From Streptomyces griseorubiginosus (lineage in GTDB: Bacteria; Actinomycetota; Actinomycetes; Streptomycetales; Streptomycetaceae), in assembly GCF_001514195.1 (NCBI RefSeq), contig NZ_KQ948739.1, positions 111,279-175,278 of the forward strand: a stretch of 64,000 nucleotides of DNA. The letters run 5' to 3'. Below are positions 25,063 through 36,530 of this stretch, piece by piece. The stretch's first letter is position 1. Each line of letters opens with the position of its first letter. The notes beneath the pieces were generated by a model that made no database searches, was not told where the DNA came from, and worked only from the letters and a program-made list of their open reading frames with translations. A program made the position numbers and the translations under genes.

Positions 25063-25688
25063 TGATCCGGATCATCCTGGCCGACGACCACCCGGTCGTA
25101 CGGGAGGGCCTGCGGGCGATGCTGACCGCCGAGCCGGACCTGGAGGTGGTCGCCGACGCGTCCAACGGGCCGCAGGCCGAGGCACTGGCGGCCGAACTCC
25201 GGCCGGACATCGTGCTGATGGACCTGCGGATGCCGGGTGGCTCGGGGGTGGAGTCGATCGCGCGGATGACGGAGGCAGGGCTGCCCTGCCGGGTGATCGT
25301 GCTGACGACGTACGAGACGGACCGCGACATCCTGCGGGCCGTGGAGGCGGGGGCCGCCGGTTACCTCCTCAAGGACCTGCCCCGGGCGGAACTCGCCGAG
25401 TCCGTGCGGGCGGCCGCACGCGGTGAGACGGTCCTGGCCCCGACGGTCGCCGCGCGGCTGGTCGACCAGTTGCGCACCAGGCCCGAACGGCCGCGGCTGT
25501 CGGAGCGCGAGACCGCGGTGCTGCGTCTGGTGGCGGAGGGCTGCACCAACGCGGAGATCGGACGCAGGCTGTTCATCGGCGAGTCGACGGTGAAGACCCA
25601 TCTCCTGCGCGCCTTCGCCAAGTTGGGCGTCGACGACCGCACGGCCGCCGTCACCAGCGCCCTGCGGTACGGCCTTCTCGACCAGTGA
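25062..25688 (+). CDS. LuxR/NarL-family response regulator
   Basis: 208 residues. ATG 25062 shares one base with the kinase stop (TGATG) and has AGGAG at 25051-25055; a TTG one codon earlier is less likely. Receiver domain with Asp8, Asp9 and phospho-acceptor Asp54 (IVLMDLRMPGG), Thr and Lys of the switch (VLTTYE, LLKDLPRAE). Output: LuxR helix-turn-helix with LSERETAVLRLVAEGCTNAE. Likely activates its own operon; the palindromes at 22086-22139 are candidate targets. Confidence 0.94.
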   Translation: MIRIILADDHPVVREGLRAMLTAEPDLEVVADASNGPQAEALAAELRPDIVLMDLRMPGGSGVESIARMTEAGLPCRVIVLTTYETDRDILRAVEAGAAGYLLKDLPRAELAESVRAAARGETVLAPTVAARLVDQLRTRPERPRLSERETAVLRLVAEGCTNAEIGRRLFIGESTVKTHLLRAFAKLGVDDRTAAVTSALRYGLLDQ

Positions 25689-25741
25689 GGGCGACCGTCA
25701 GGCGCTGCCGGTGCGGTCGGGCAGGGACAGCACCGACGACA

Positions 25742-25769
25742 AGGGCGCCGGTCGCACGACCAGCGCCCT
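25742..25769. terminator. Bidirectional terminator between response regulator and hisS
   Basis: A 13-bp stem (25742-25754 with 25757-25769), perfect but for one G-U type pair, with a minimal loop. It lies between convergent genes ending at 25688 and 25783. Confidence 0.65.
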
Positions 25770-25782
25770 CCGTCACGTACCG

Positions 25783-27045
25783 CTAGCCGAGCCGGGACTC
25801 CAGTTCCGCCACGATCTCGTTGACGCCGATCGCCGACTGCTCCCCGGACTCCATGTCCTTGAGCTGTACGACGCCCTCGGCGAGGTCGCGCTCGCCGGCC
25901 ACGATGGTGTAGCGGGCGCCGCTGCGGTTGGCGTTCTTCATGGCGCCCTTGAGGCCCTTGGCGCCGTAGGAGAAGTCCGCGGCGATGCCGACCTTGCGCA
26001 GCTCCGTGACCTTGGCGAAGAGCACCCGGCGGGCCTCCTCGCCCAGCGGGACCGCGAACACGCTGGTGGCGGAGGGGAGTTCGAGCTCGACGCCCTCCGC
26101 CTCCAGGGCGAGGACCGTGCGGTCCACGCCGAGGGCCCAGCCGACGGACGGCAGTGCGGGGCCGCCGATCATCTCGGACAGTCCGTCGTAGCGGCCGCCG
26201 CCGCCCACCGCGGACTGGGAGCCCAGACCGTCGTGCACGAACTCGAACGTCGTGCGGGTGTAGTAGTCGAGGCCGCGCACCAGCTTCGGGTCGTCCTCGA
26301 AGGCCACGCCCGCCGCGGTGATCAGCTCACGGACCTCCTCGTGGTACGCCTTGCAGGCGTCGCACAGGTAGTCCCGCAGCAGCGGCGCGTCCCCGAGCTG
26401 CTTCTGCACCGACTCGCGCTTGTCGTCGAGGACGCGCAGCGGGTTGATGTCGGCCCGGCGCAGGGTGTCCTCGTCGAGGTCGAGACCGCGCAGGAAGTCC
26501 TGGAGCGCGGCCCGGTACACCGGCCGGCACTCCTTGTCGCCCAGGCTGTTGAGCAGGATGCGGAAGTTCCTCAGGCCCAGCGAGCGGTACGCCTGGTCGG
26601 CCAGGATGATCAGCTCGGCGTCGAGCGCCGGGTCCTCCGCGCCGATCGCCTCGGCGCCCACCTGGGAGAAGTGGCGGTAACGGCCCTTCTGGGGGCGCTC
26701 GTAGCGGTAGTACGAGCCGGAGTACCAGAGCTTGACGGGGAGGTTGCCCGCCTTGTGCAGGTTGGCCTCCAGCGCCGCGCGCAGCACGGAGGCGGTGCCC
26801 TCGGGGCGCAGGGCGAGCTTCGTGCCGCCCTTGGTCTCGAAGGCGTACATCTCCTTGGTCACGATGTCGGTGGACTCACCCACACCGCGCGCGAACAGCT
26901 CGACGCTCTCGAAGCCGGGCGTCTCGATGTAGCCGTAGCCGGAGGTGCGCAGCGGGGCGGCGATCGCCTCGCGGACGGCGAGGTACTTGGCCGAGTCGGG
27001 GGGCAGCAGGTCGTACGTGCCCTTGGGGGCCTGAAAGGTGCTCAC
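25783..27045 (-). CDS. hisS: Histidyl-tRNA synthetase
   Basis: Class II synthetase, 420 residues from GTG 27043-27045 (VSTFQAPKGTYDLLPPD). An alternative GTG at 27058-27060 would overlap the upstream stop as GTGA; I prefer the family-matched start. Motif 2 is YYRYERPQKGRYRHFSQ, the histidine-binding loop VRGLDYYTRTTFEFV, motif 3 VGGGGRYDGL. The C-terminal anticodon domain follows. It is paired with the metallo-hydrolase gene upstream, as in mycobacteria. No T-box leader. Confidence 0.96.
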   Translation of the reverse strand: MSTFQAPKGTYDLLPPDSAKYLAVREAIAAPLRTSGYGYIETPGFESVELFARGVGESTDIVTKEMYAFETKGGTKLALRPEGTASVLRAALEANLHKAGNLPVKLWYSGSYYRYERPQKGRYRHFSQVGAEAIGAEDPALDAELIILADQAYRSLGLRNFRILLNSLGDKECRPVYRAALQDFLRGLDLDEDTLRRADINPLRVLDDKRESVQKQLGDAPLLRDYLCDACKAYHEEVRELITAAGVAFEDDPKLVRGLDYYTRTTFEFVHDGLGSQSAVGGGGRYDGLSEMIGGPALPSVGWALGVDRTVLALEAEGVELELPSATSVFAVPLGEEARRVLFAKVTELRKVGIAADFSYGAKGLKGAMKNANRSGARYTIVAGERDLAEGVVQLKDMESGEQSAIGVNEIVAELESRLG

Positions 27046-27056
27046 GAAGTCTCTCG

Positions 27057-27770
27057 TCACATTCCTCGTCGGGGAGGGGTCTGCGGACCCGCTCCCTGGC
27101 CGGCCGCCACTTCCCGCAGGTACGGGTTGGTGGCGCGCTCCTGGCCGATGGTCGTCTGGGGGCCGTGGCCGGACAGCACCACGGTCGAGTCGTCGAGCGG
27201 CAGGCACACGCGGGCCAGCGAGTCGAGCATCTCGGCCATGTCACCGCCGGGCAGGTCGGTGCGTCCGATGGAGCCGGCGAAGAGCAGATCCCCGGAGAAG
27301 AAGACCGAGGGGATCTCGGCCGTCTCGGGCATCTGGAAGGTCACCGACCCCTTGGTATGGCCCGGCGCGTGCGCGACGGACAGTTCCAGACCCGCCAGCT
27401 CCAGCCTGGTGCCGTCGGTCAGCACCCGGACGTCGTCCGGCTCGCCCACGGTGATCTCGCCCATCAGCGGCATGCCGATCGAACGGCCGAGACCCATCGA
27501 CGGGTCGGTCATCATGTACCGGTCCTCGGGGTGGATCCAGGCGGGCACGTCGTGCGCGCCGCACACCGGGACGACCGAGGCCACATGATCGATGTGGCCG
27601 TGGGTGAGGATGACGGCGACGGGCTTGAGCCGATGCTTCTTGAGCGCCTCTTCGACTCCCTCGGCGGCCTGGTGGCCGGGGTCGATGATCACGCACTCCT
27701 CACCGGCGGCGGGGGCGACGAGATAACAGTTCGTCCCCCAGGCCCCGGCGGGGAACCCGGCAATGAGCAC
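27057..27770 (-). CDS. MBL-fold metallo-hydrolase (glyoxalase II-like)
   Basis: 237 residues from GTG 27768-27770 (reads LIAGFPAGAWGTNCYLV after the start). Binuclear metal motif THGHIDHVAS, then AHAPGHTKGS, SGDLLFAGSIGRTDLPGG and a terminal SGHGPQT, all canonical for glyoxalase II-type hydrolases. The mycobacterial equivalent next to hisS is annotated as glyoxalase II-like. Substrate unproven; mycothiol thioesters are a possibility in this phylum. The upstream frame extension lacks family similarity. Confidence 0.88.
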   Translation of the reverse strand: MLIAGFPAGAWGTNCYLVAPAAGEECVIIDPGHQAAEGVEEALKKHRLKPVAVILTHGHIDHVASVVPVCGAHDVPAWIHPEDRYMMTDPSMGLGRSIGMPLMGEITVGEPDDVRVLTDGTRLELAGLELSVAHAPGHTKGSVTFQMPETAEIPSVFFSGDLLFAGSIGRTDLPGGDMAEMLDSLARVCLPLDDSTVVLSGHGPQTTIGQERATNPYLREVAAGQGAGPQTPPRRGM

Positions 27771-27950
27771 GATCGTCCTCGTTTTGTGTGGGTACGGGCG
27801 GTCTTCCGGGCGGCTGCCCCAGTGGTCAGAGCCTACCGGCGCTGCCGATTCCTCAGCGAACCCATATACGGTACGGGGCACACGCAGGCGGTCGGCTCAT
27901 AGGACGCATGCGTAACGGTCGGTGGACGAGACGCATGAGGAGAGAACCCC

Positions 27951-28769
27951 GTGGTCACCCAGGAACAGCGGAAGCGGCAGCTCGCGCGGGAGAAGTTCTT
28001 GCGGCAGCAGCAGCGGCGCACGGAGGCGCGACGCAAGGCCCGTCTGCGCAACTCTGTGATCGGGTCGGTGCTCGGCGTGATCCTGGTGGGCAGCCTGGCG
28101 CTCTACACGTCCGGGGTCCTGAAGGACGACGACAAGGCCAACGCGAGCGCGGAGGCCACCCCGAGCGCCCAGGCGTCCAAGAAGGCGCCGGACCCGTGCG
28201 AGAAGGCCGCTCCCGGCAAGGTCAAGACGGAGACCTGGAAGAAGGAGCCGGCGATGACCATCGACAAGTCGGCGAAGTACACCTTCGACCTCTCGACGAC
28301 CTGCGGCACGATCGACATCGCGCTGAAGGCGTCGGCGGCCCCGCACACCGTGAACTCGTTCGACTTCCTCGCGGGCAAGGGCTTCTTCGACCACACGAAG
28401 TGCCACCGCCTGACCACCAACGGCATCTACGTCCTTCAGTGCGGCGACCCGACGGGCTCCGGCAGCGGCGGACCGGGCTACACCATCCCGGACGAGAATC
28501 TGAAGGACAAGAGCCTCAAGGCGAACACCTACCCGGCGGGCACCGTCGCGATGGCGAACACCGGACAGGCGCACACTGGAGGCAGCCAGTTCTTCCTCGT
28601 CTACCAGGACAGCCAGCTGCCCCCGAGCTACACCCCGTTCGGGACCATCTCGGAATCCGGTATGAAGGTGCTGAAGAAGATCGCCGCGGCCGGTGAGAGC
28701 ACCGGAGCGGGCGACGGCGCGCCGAACGCGACCGTCGTGATCAACAAGGCGACCGTCACCAAATCCTGA
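27951..28769 (+). CDS. Membrane-anchored cyclophilin-type peptidyl-prolyl isomerase
   Basis: 272 residues from GTG 27951 with GAGGAGA eight bases upstream. A strongly basic cytoplasmic N-terminus of about 34 residues (KRQLAREKFLRQQQRRTEAR) precedes one membrane helix (about 35-55), then an Ala/Ser/Lys linker and an extracellular cyclophilin domain from about 105 with GYTIPDENL and GGSQFFLVY. It assists folding outside the membrane. In mycobacteria ppiB occupies the same place next to relA. The relA gene here is convergent beyond the DUF349 gene. Confidence 0.9.
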   Translation: MVTQEQRKRQLAREKFLRQQQRRTEARRKARLRNSVIGSVLGVILVGSLALYTSGVLKDDDKANASAEATPSAQASKKAPDPCEKAAPGKVKTETWKKEPAMTIDKSAKYTFDLSTTCGTIDIALKASAAPHTVNSFDFLAGKGFFDHTKCHRLTTNGIYVLQCGDPTGSGSGGPGYTIPDENLKDKSLKANTYPAGTVAMANTGQAHTGGSQFFLVYQDSQLPPSYTPFGTISESGMKVLKKIAAAGESTGAGDGAPNATVVINKATVTKS

Positions 28770-28827
28770 CCGCCAACTGCGAAATTTCGGTCGCGCGGGA
28801 TGCGGACAGGCCACCCGCCGGTCGCCT

Positions 28828-28908
28828 ATGTTGGCCGTGACGAAACTGTGGACGATGCCCGGGGGCGCGGAAGCCTCCCGCGGGCATCATGTGGAGGAGG
28901 CGCTGTGA
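28828..28908 (+). CDS. Possible leader peptide ORF ahead of the DUF349 gene
   Basis: ATG 28828 (or in-frame GTG 28837) opens a 26- or 23-codon frame, MLAVTKLWTMPGGAEASRGH being the first 20 residues, whose stop overlaps the GTG of the DUF349 gene by 4 bases. Its final codons contain the GGAGGAGG SD of that gene. TATGTT at 28827-28832 could be a -10 box, in which case translation from the GTG would be nearly leaderless. Not proven to be translated. Confidence 0.35.
   Translation: MLAVTKLWTMPGGAEASRGHHVEEAL
28854..28888 (+). promoter_or_regulatory. Stem-loop inside the leader ORF
   Basis: GATGCCCG (28854-28861) pairs perfectly with CGGGCATC (28881-28888), followed inward by one mismatch and three more pairs. 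It ends five bases before the GGAGGAGG SD of the DUF349 gene. Confidence 0.55.
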
Positions 28909-30134
28909 GCAGCGACCCGTGGGGCCGCGTCGACGAGACGGGGACCGTGTACGTGCGTACGGCCGACGGCGAGCAGGTCGTCGGTTCCTGGCAGGCGGGT
29001 TCCCCCGAGGAAGCCCTGGCCTATTTCGAGCGCAAGTACGAGGGCCTGGTTGTCGAGATCGGCCTCCTCGAGAAGCGAGTGAAGACCACCGACCTGTCGG
29101 CGAAGGACGCGCAGACCGCGATCGACCACATTCGCGAACAGGTCGACGCGCATCACGCGGTCGGCGACCTGGACGCGCTCAAGGTGCGGCTCGACAAGCT
29201 GGTGGAGACGGTCGACAAGCGTCGCGAGGAGCGCAAGCAGCAGCGCGCCAAGCAGTCCGACGAGGCCCGGCACGCCAAGGAGGCGCTGGTCGTCGAGGCG
29301 GAGCAGCTGGCCCAGTCCGACCAGTGGCGGGCCGCCGGCGAGCGGCTGCGCGCCCTGGTGGACACCTGGAAGGGTCTGCCGCGCCTGGACCGCAAGTCGG
29401 ACGACGAGCTGTGGCACCGCTTCTCGCACGCCCGCTCGGCGTTCTCCAAGCGACGCAAGGCCCACTTCGCGTCGCTGGACGCGCAGCGCGAGGAGGCCCG
29501 CAAGACCAAGGAGCGCCTGGTCGGCGAGGCCGAGGCGCTGTCCGGTTCGACGGACTGGGGTCCGACGGCCGCCCGCTACCGCGAGCTGATGGCGGAGTGG
29601 AAGGCAGCGGGCCGTGCGCAGCGCGAGCACGAGGACGACCTGTGGAACCGCTTCCGCGGCGCCCAGGACGTGTTCTTCGCGGCCCGCAGCTCGGTCTTCG
29701 CCGAGCGGGACGCCGAGCAGACGGAGAACCTCAAGCTGAAGGAGGAGCTGGCCGAGGAGGCCGAGAAGCTCCTGCCCATCGGCGACCTGAAGACGGCCCG
29801 TGCCGCCTTCCGCACGCTCAACGAGCGCTGGGAGGCCATCGGTCACGTCCCGCGGGACGCCCGGCCGAAGGTCGAGGGCCGTATGCACGCCGTCGAGCGC
29901 GCGCTCCAGGAGGCCGAGGAGACCGAGTGGCGCCGGACCAACCCGGAGGCACGCGCACGTGCCGCGGGTCTGACCGGCCAGCTCCAGGCCGCCGTGGACA
30001 AGCTCAAGGGCCAGATCGAGCAGGCCCGCGCCCAGGGCAACACCAGCAAGGCCGACAAGCTGGAGCGCGAGCTGGAAGGCCGCCAGGCCCTTCTGGACCA
30101 GGCCCTGAAGGGACTCCAGGAGTTCGGCGGCTGA
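28905..30134 (+). CDS. DUF349 coiled-coil protein
   Basis: 409 residues from GTG 28905, with SD GGAGGAGG at 28893-28900. The first 45 residues form a small domain (VDETGTVYVRTADGEQVVGS); the rest is highly charged helix with three DUF349-type repeats, each with a pattern like WRAAGERLRALVDTWKGLPR, WGPTAARYRELMAEWKAAG and LKTARAAFRTLNERWEAIG, and a final coiled coil. DUF349 proteins are common in actinobacteria; their function is not established. Preceded by the cyclophilin gene and a possible leader ORF; ended by a perfect 26-bp hairpin shared with relA. Confidence 0.88.
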   Translation: MSSDPWGRVDETGTVYVRTADGEQVVGSWQAGSPEEALAYFERKYEGLVVEIGLLEKRVKTTDLSAKDAQTAIDHIREQVDAHHAVGDLDALKVRLDKLVETVDKRREERKQQRAKQSDEARHAKEALVVEAEQLAQSDQWRAAGERLRALVDTWKGLPRLDRKSDDELWHRFSHARSAFSKRRKAHFASLDAQREEARKTKERLVGEAEALSGSTDWGPTAARYRELMAEWKAAGRAQREHEDDLWNRFRGAQDVFFAARSSVFAERDAEQTENLKLKEELAEEAEKLLPIGDLKTARAAFRTLNERWEAIGHVPRDARPKVEGRMHAVERALQEAEETEWRRTNPEARARAAGLTGQLQAAVDKLKGQIEQARAQGNTSKADKLERELEGRQALLDQALKGLQEFGG

Positions 30135-30160
30135 TCGGCTGATCAGCCCGTCGGCTTCGG

Positions 30161-30213
30161 CTACGACGAGAGGGGCCCCGTACGTGACACGTACGGGGCC
30201 CCTCTCGTCGTAG
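30161..30213. terminator. Bidirectional terminator between DUF349 gene and relA
   Basis: A perfect 26-bp inverted repeat (30161-30186 with 30188-30213), centred on GTGACAC, lies between convergent stops at 30134 and 30217. It is the longest perfect hairpin in the window. Confidence 0.85.
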
Positions 30214-30216
30214 GCC

Positions 30217-32748
<2,532 letters not shown>

Positions 32749-32905
32749 GAGGACTCCTCGTGCGCGATCCGGGTCCCCAGGTCAGGCTCCGGACCCCCAT
32801 GGTAGCGATCCCGCGCCCCGGGATCGCCTCCAGCCCGATGTGAGGGACGTCTACCTGTGGAACACGAGGGGCTGCCGCCCGCATTCCGGCGGCTGGAGCG
32901 CCCTG

Positions 32906-32934
32906 AAGGGGCGCGGGGAACTGCGCGACCAGCC
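32906..32934 (+). repeat. Dispersed intergenic repeat, copy 2
   Basis: Differs by one base from copy 1 (5653-5681, opposite strand); shared core GGAACTGCGCGACCAGCC. It lies between apt and relA. Confidence 0.8.
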
Positions 32935-32976
32935 ACGACGGCGCGACAGCCGTCACAGCACTTCGCTCCCCCATAC

Positions 32977-33012
32977 GAAACGGCCGTCCCGAGGTTCCGG
33001 AACGGCCGTTTC
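32977..33012 (-). terminator. Terminator downstream of apt
   Basis: GAAACGGCCGT (32977-32987) mirrors ACGGCCGTTTC (33002-33012). On the minus strand the stem is 16 bases beyond the apt stop. Confidence 0.7.
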
Positions 33013-33027
33013 TCCATGCTTTCGCGG

Positions 33028-33567
33028 TCAGACCACGAGCAGTGCCTCCAGCGGGGCCCCCGCCAGCGCCGGCTCCAGACGGGCCCGGCCGCCCAGGAAG
33101 CCCAGCTCCATCAGGACCGTGAGGCCCGCGACCTCCGCGCCCGCGCGGCGGATCAGCTCGATGGACGCCTCGGCCGTACCGCCGGTGGCCAGCACGTCGT
33201 CGACGATCAGGACGCGGTCGCCGGAGGACAGGTCCTCCGCGTGCACCTCGATCTCCGCCGAGCCGTACTCCAGGTCGTACGCCTGGCTGAGGGTCGCTCC
33301 GGGGAGCTTGCCCGCCTTGCGCACCGGGATGAACCCGAGGCCGGCGCGGACGGCGACCGGGGCGCCGAGGATGAAGCCCCGGGCCTCCAGGCCGACGACC
33401 TTGGTGGCGCCGGTGCTCGCGGCGACCGCCGCCAGCGCGTCGGTGAGCGCGGTGAAGGCCGCCGGGTCCGCCAGGAGCGGGGTGATGTCCTTGAACATCA
33501 CACCCGGCTCCGGGTAGTCCGCCACATCGCGGATACGGCTGAGCAGCAGCTCCTCGATGTCGGTCAT
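33028..33567 (-). CDS. apt: Adenine phosphoribosyltransferase
   Basis: Salvages adenine to AMP with PRPP. 179 residues from ATG 33565-33567, overlapping the secF stop by 4 bases (ATGA). PRPP motif RVLIVDDVLATGGTAEASI; substrate loop VGLEARGFILGAPVAVR; C-terminal ELGFLGGRARL. The cluster secD-secF-apt-relA is conserved in actinobacteria and places purine salvage next to alarmone metabolism. Confidence 0.96.
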   Translation of the reverse strand: MTDIEELLLSRIRDVADYPEPGVMFKDITPLLADPAAFTALTDALAAVAASTGATKVVGLEARGFILGAPVAVRAGLGFIPVRKAGKLPGATLSQAYDLEYGSAEIEVHAEDLSSGDRVLIVDDVLATGGTAEASIELIRRAGAEVAGLTVLMELGFLGGRARLEPALAGAPLEALLVV

Positions 33568-34676
33568 CGGCGCTTCCCCGAGGGACGGCCACGGCCCCGG
33601 CCGCGCGAGGCGGGCTGGGTGCGGGGACCGACGACCGCGTGCCCGGTGTCCTCGGGCTCGTCGTCGTCCACGGCGTCGCCGCGGGCGTCCGCGAACTCCT
33701 CCTCCGCCTCGGCCTGGGCGCGCTTGGCGAGGACCCGCTTCTTGAGCGCCTTCATCGCCGGCTCCTGCTCCTTGAGGTCGGCGACGAGCGGGGTGGCGAT
33801 GAAGATCGAGGAGTACGCACCGGCGGCGAGGCCGACGAACAGCGACAGCGAGATGTCGTTGAGCGTGCCCGCGCCGAGGAAGCCGCCGCCGATGAACAGC
33901 AGGCCCGCCACCGGCAGCAGCGCGACCACCGTGGTGTTGATCGAGCGGACCAGGGTGCCGTTGATCGAGCGGTTGGCGATGTCGCTGTAGGTCCAGCGGT
34001 TCTGCTTGGTGATGTCCTTCGTCTGCTCCTTGAGGGAGTCGAAGACGACCACCGTGTCGTAGAGCGAGTAACCGAGGATGGTCAGCAGACCGATCACCGT
34101 GCCCGGCGTGACCTCGAAGCCGACGAGGGCGTAGATGCCGACGGTGATGGTGATGTCGTGGATCAGGGCGACGAGTGCCGCGATGGCCATGCGCCACTCG
34201 AAGGCGATCGCCAGGTAGATCACGACGAGGACCATGAAGATCGCCAGACCCTGCCAGGCCTTGTTGGCGATCTGGTCGCCCCAGCTGGGACCGACGAGGT
34301 CGGCGGCGATCTTCTCCGGGTCGACCTTGAAGTCCGAGGCGAGCTTGTTCTTGATCTCGTCGGACTGCTGGGTGTCCATGCCGGCGATCTGGATGCGCAG
34401 CGTGCCGTTGCCCAGCTTCTGGACGACCGCGTCGTGGCCGGAGGCCTCCTTCGCGTAGTCCTCGGCCTGGGAGACGGAGACGCTGGTCTTCTCGGTGGTG
34501 AAGACCGCGCCGCCCTGGAAGTCGATGCCCATGTTCAGGCCGCGCACCGCGAGGCCCAGGATCGCCGTGATGGTGATCAGGATCGAGATGCCGTACCAGA
34601 GCTTGCGGTGACCGATGAAGTCGTAGCTGATCTCGCCACGGTGCAGTCGGGCGCCGATGTTGCCGAGTTTCGACAT
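33564..34676 (-). CDS. secF: Preprotein translocase subunit SecF
   Basis: With SecD it uses the proton gradient to pull exported proteins out of SecYEG. 370 residues from ATG 34674-34676 (MSKLGNIGARLHRGEISYDF). Six membrane spans; typical motifs GLNMGIDFQGGAVFT, and IGLLTILGYSLYDTVVVFD in the fourth transmembrane region, then TRSINTT-like RSINTTVVALLPVAGLL. A long basic/acidic C-terminal tail ends in RGRGRGRPSGKRR. It begins 2 bases after the secD stop. Confidence 0.96.
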   Translation of the reverse strand: MSKLGNIGARLHRGEISYDFIGHRKLWYGISILITITAILGLAVRGLNMGIDFQGGAVFTTEKTSVSVSQAEDYAKEASGHDAVVQKLGNGTLRIQIAGMDTQQSDEIKNKLASDFKVDPEKIAADLVGPSWGDQIANKAWQGLAIFMVLVVIYLAIAFEWRMAIAALVALIHDITITVGIYALVGFEVTPGTVIGLLTILGYSLYDTVVVFDSLKEQTKDITKQNRWTYSDIANRSINGTLVRSINTTVVALLPVAGLLFIGGGFLGAGTLNDISLSLFVGLAAGAYSSIFIATPLVADLKEQEPAMKALKKRVLAKRAQAEAEEEFADARGDAVDDDEPEDTGHAVVGPRTQPASRGRGRGRPSGKRR

Positions 34677-34678
34677 GC

Positions 34679-36439
34679 TCACGCCTCCTTCGTGTGGGCG
34701 GGGGCGGCGGGACGGCGGGTGCGGCGCAGCGGGGGCTTGGCGCCCAGGCTCTTCGGGTCGAGGCCGGACCACTTGCTGCCGCTCGCGAAGAACTTGCGGC
34801 GGGCCAGCAGCGTCATGAGCGGCTTGGTGAAGAAGAAGACCACGACGACGTCCAGCACGGTGGTCAGGCCGAGCGTGAACGCGAAGCCCTGGACCTTGCC
34901 GACCGTCACGATGAACAGGACGGCGGCGGCGAGGAACGACACGAAGTCGGAGACCAGGATGGTGCGCCGGGCGCGCGGCCAGGCCCGCTCGACGGCGGGT
35001 CGCAGCGAGCGGCCCTCGCGGATCTCGTCCCGGATGCGTTCGAAGTACACGATGAACGAGTCCGCGGTGATACCGATGGCGACGATGGCACCGCACACGG
35101 CCGGCAGGTTCAGCGCGAAGCCGATCGCCGGGCCGAGCAGGGCCATGATCACGTAGGTGAGGATCGCCGAGACCAGCAGCGAGGCCATCGCGACGACGGA
35201 CAGACCGCGGTAGTAGGCCACCAGGTAGATGACGACCAGCGCCAGGCCGATCGCGCCGGCGAGCAGACCGGCGTGCAGCTGCTCACCGCCGAGCGCGGCG
35301 GTCACCGTGGTCACGCTCTGCTCCTGGAAGGAGAGCGGGAGGGCGCCGTACGACAGCATGTTGGCGAGGCTCTGGGCCTCCTCCTGGGTGAAGCTGCCGG
35401 AGATCTGCGCGTTGCCGCCGGTGATCGAGGAGCTCACGGTGGGGCTGGAGACGACCTGGCCGTCGAGGACGATGCCGAACTCGTTGAGCGGCTGGGTGTT
35501 CTGCGCGAGCTTGCCGGTGATGTCGGCGAACTTGCTGGCGCCCTTGCTGTTGAAGGTCATGGTGACCTGCCAGCCGGCGGCGGTCTGGGTGTCGAAGACC
35601 GCCTGGGCCTTCTTGACCTCGGTGCCGGCGACGGCGGCGGGGCCAAGCAGGTATTTGTACCAGACGCCGTTGAACTCGCCGCAGCCCACGGTGGTCTCGG
35701 TGGGCTTGGCGCCCTCGCCCGCCTTGTTGCGCTGCGCCTGCTTGGAGCAGTCCAGGGCGGCGTACTGGGCCTGGAGCTTGGCGTCGGAGGCGGAGGTGCC
35801 GGTGCCGCCGGTCGCGGAGGCCGACGGCGAGGGGGAGCCCGACGCGCTCGCGGACGCCGACGGAGTGGAGTCGGCCTTCAGGGCGTCGGTGACGGCGCGA
35901 CCCTGCGAGGTGGCGGAGGCCGACGGGGAGGACGACGAGGTCGCCTTCTCACCGGTGCCGGACTTGCTCGCGGAGGGGCTCGGCGAGGCCTTCGAGGAGC
36001 CGCTGGCGGACGGGCTCGGCGTGGCGGCCGCGACGCCGGTGGCGTCCTGGGCGAGGACCGGACGGAAGTACAGCTTGGCGGTGGTGCCGACCTGGTCGCG
36101 GGCCTCCTTGGAGTTGGTGCCCTTGGGGATGTTCACGATGATGTTGCGATCACCCTGGGTCTGCACCTCCGCCTCGGAGACGCCCAGGCCGTTGACACGA
36201 CGGTTCATGATCTCGACCGCGGTGTCCATGTTGGCCTTGTTGATCGCGGACCCCTGGTCGGCCTTGGCCTCCAGCGTGATGCTGGTGCCTCCGGCGAGGT
36301 CGATGCCGAGGCGCGGGGTGGTGTGTCCGGAGAGGAACATTCCACCGGTGAGCGCCACGATGGCGATCAGGATCAGGGCCAGCGCGCGCCCTGGCTTGCT
36401 CTGGGCACTCGCGCTCCGCCCCCTTTTAGGTGCTGCCAC
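34679..36439 (-). CDS. secD: Preprotein translocase subunit SecD
   Basis: 586 residues from GTG 36437-36439. Six membrane spans, the first near residues 17-35; LGIDLAGGTSITLEA starts the extracellular P1 domain. Within P1 is a long Ser/Ala/Pro/Thr insertion (about residues 140-225, encoded near 35765-36020; units such as SPSASKSG) absent from short homologues. The membrane part has GIGLALVVIYLVAYYRGL-like sequence, ITADSFIVYFERIRDE and FFFTKPLMTLLARRKFF. Cotranscribed with secF; a perfect stem-loop stands between yajC and this gene. Confidence 0.95.
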   Translation of the reverse strand: MAAPKRGRSASAQSKPGRALALILIAIVALTGGMFLSGHTTPRLGIDLAGGTSITLEAKADQGSAINKANMDTAVEIMNRRVNGLGVSEAEVQTQGDRNIIVNIPKGTNSKEARDQVGTTAKLYFRPVLAQDATGVAAATPSPSASGSSKASPSPSASKSGTGEKATSSSSPSASATSQGRAVTDALKADSTPSASASASGSPSPSASATGGTGTSASDAKLQAQYAALDCSKQAQRNKAGEGAKPTETTVGCGEFNGVWYKYLLGPAAVAGTEVKKAQAVFDTQTAAGWQVTMTFNSKGASKFADITGKLAQNTQPLNEFGIVLDGQVVSSPTVSSSITGGNAQISGSFTQEEAQSLANMLSYGALPLSFQEQSVTTVTAALGGEQLHAGLLAGAIGLALVVIYLVAYYRGLSVVAMASLLVSAILTYVIMALLGPAIGFALNLPAVCGAIVAIGITADSFIVYFERIRDEIREGRSLRPAVERAWPRARRTILVSDFVSFLAAAVLFIVTVGKVQGFAFTLGLTTVLDVVVVFFFTKPLMTLLARRKFFASGSKWSGLDPKSLGAKPPLRRTRRPAAPAHTKEA

Positions 36440-36530
36440 CTTCTCGTACTCCCTCTCGGGCCGCTCTCGCGCCGGGTCGGCGGGCGGGCGGCCATGACAT
36501 GGTTGGGGATTCCGTGCGAGCTGCGCGGAT

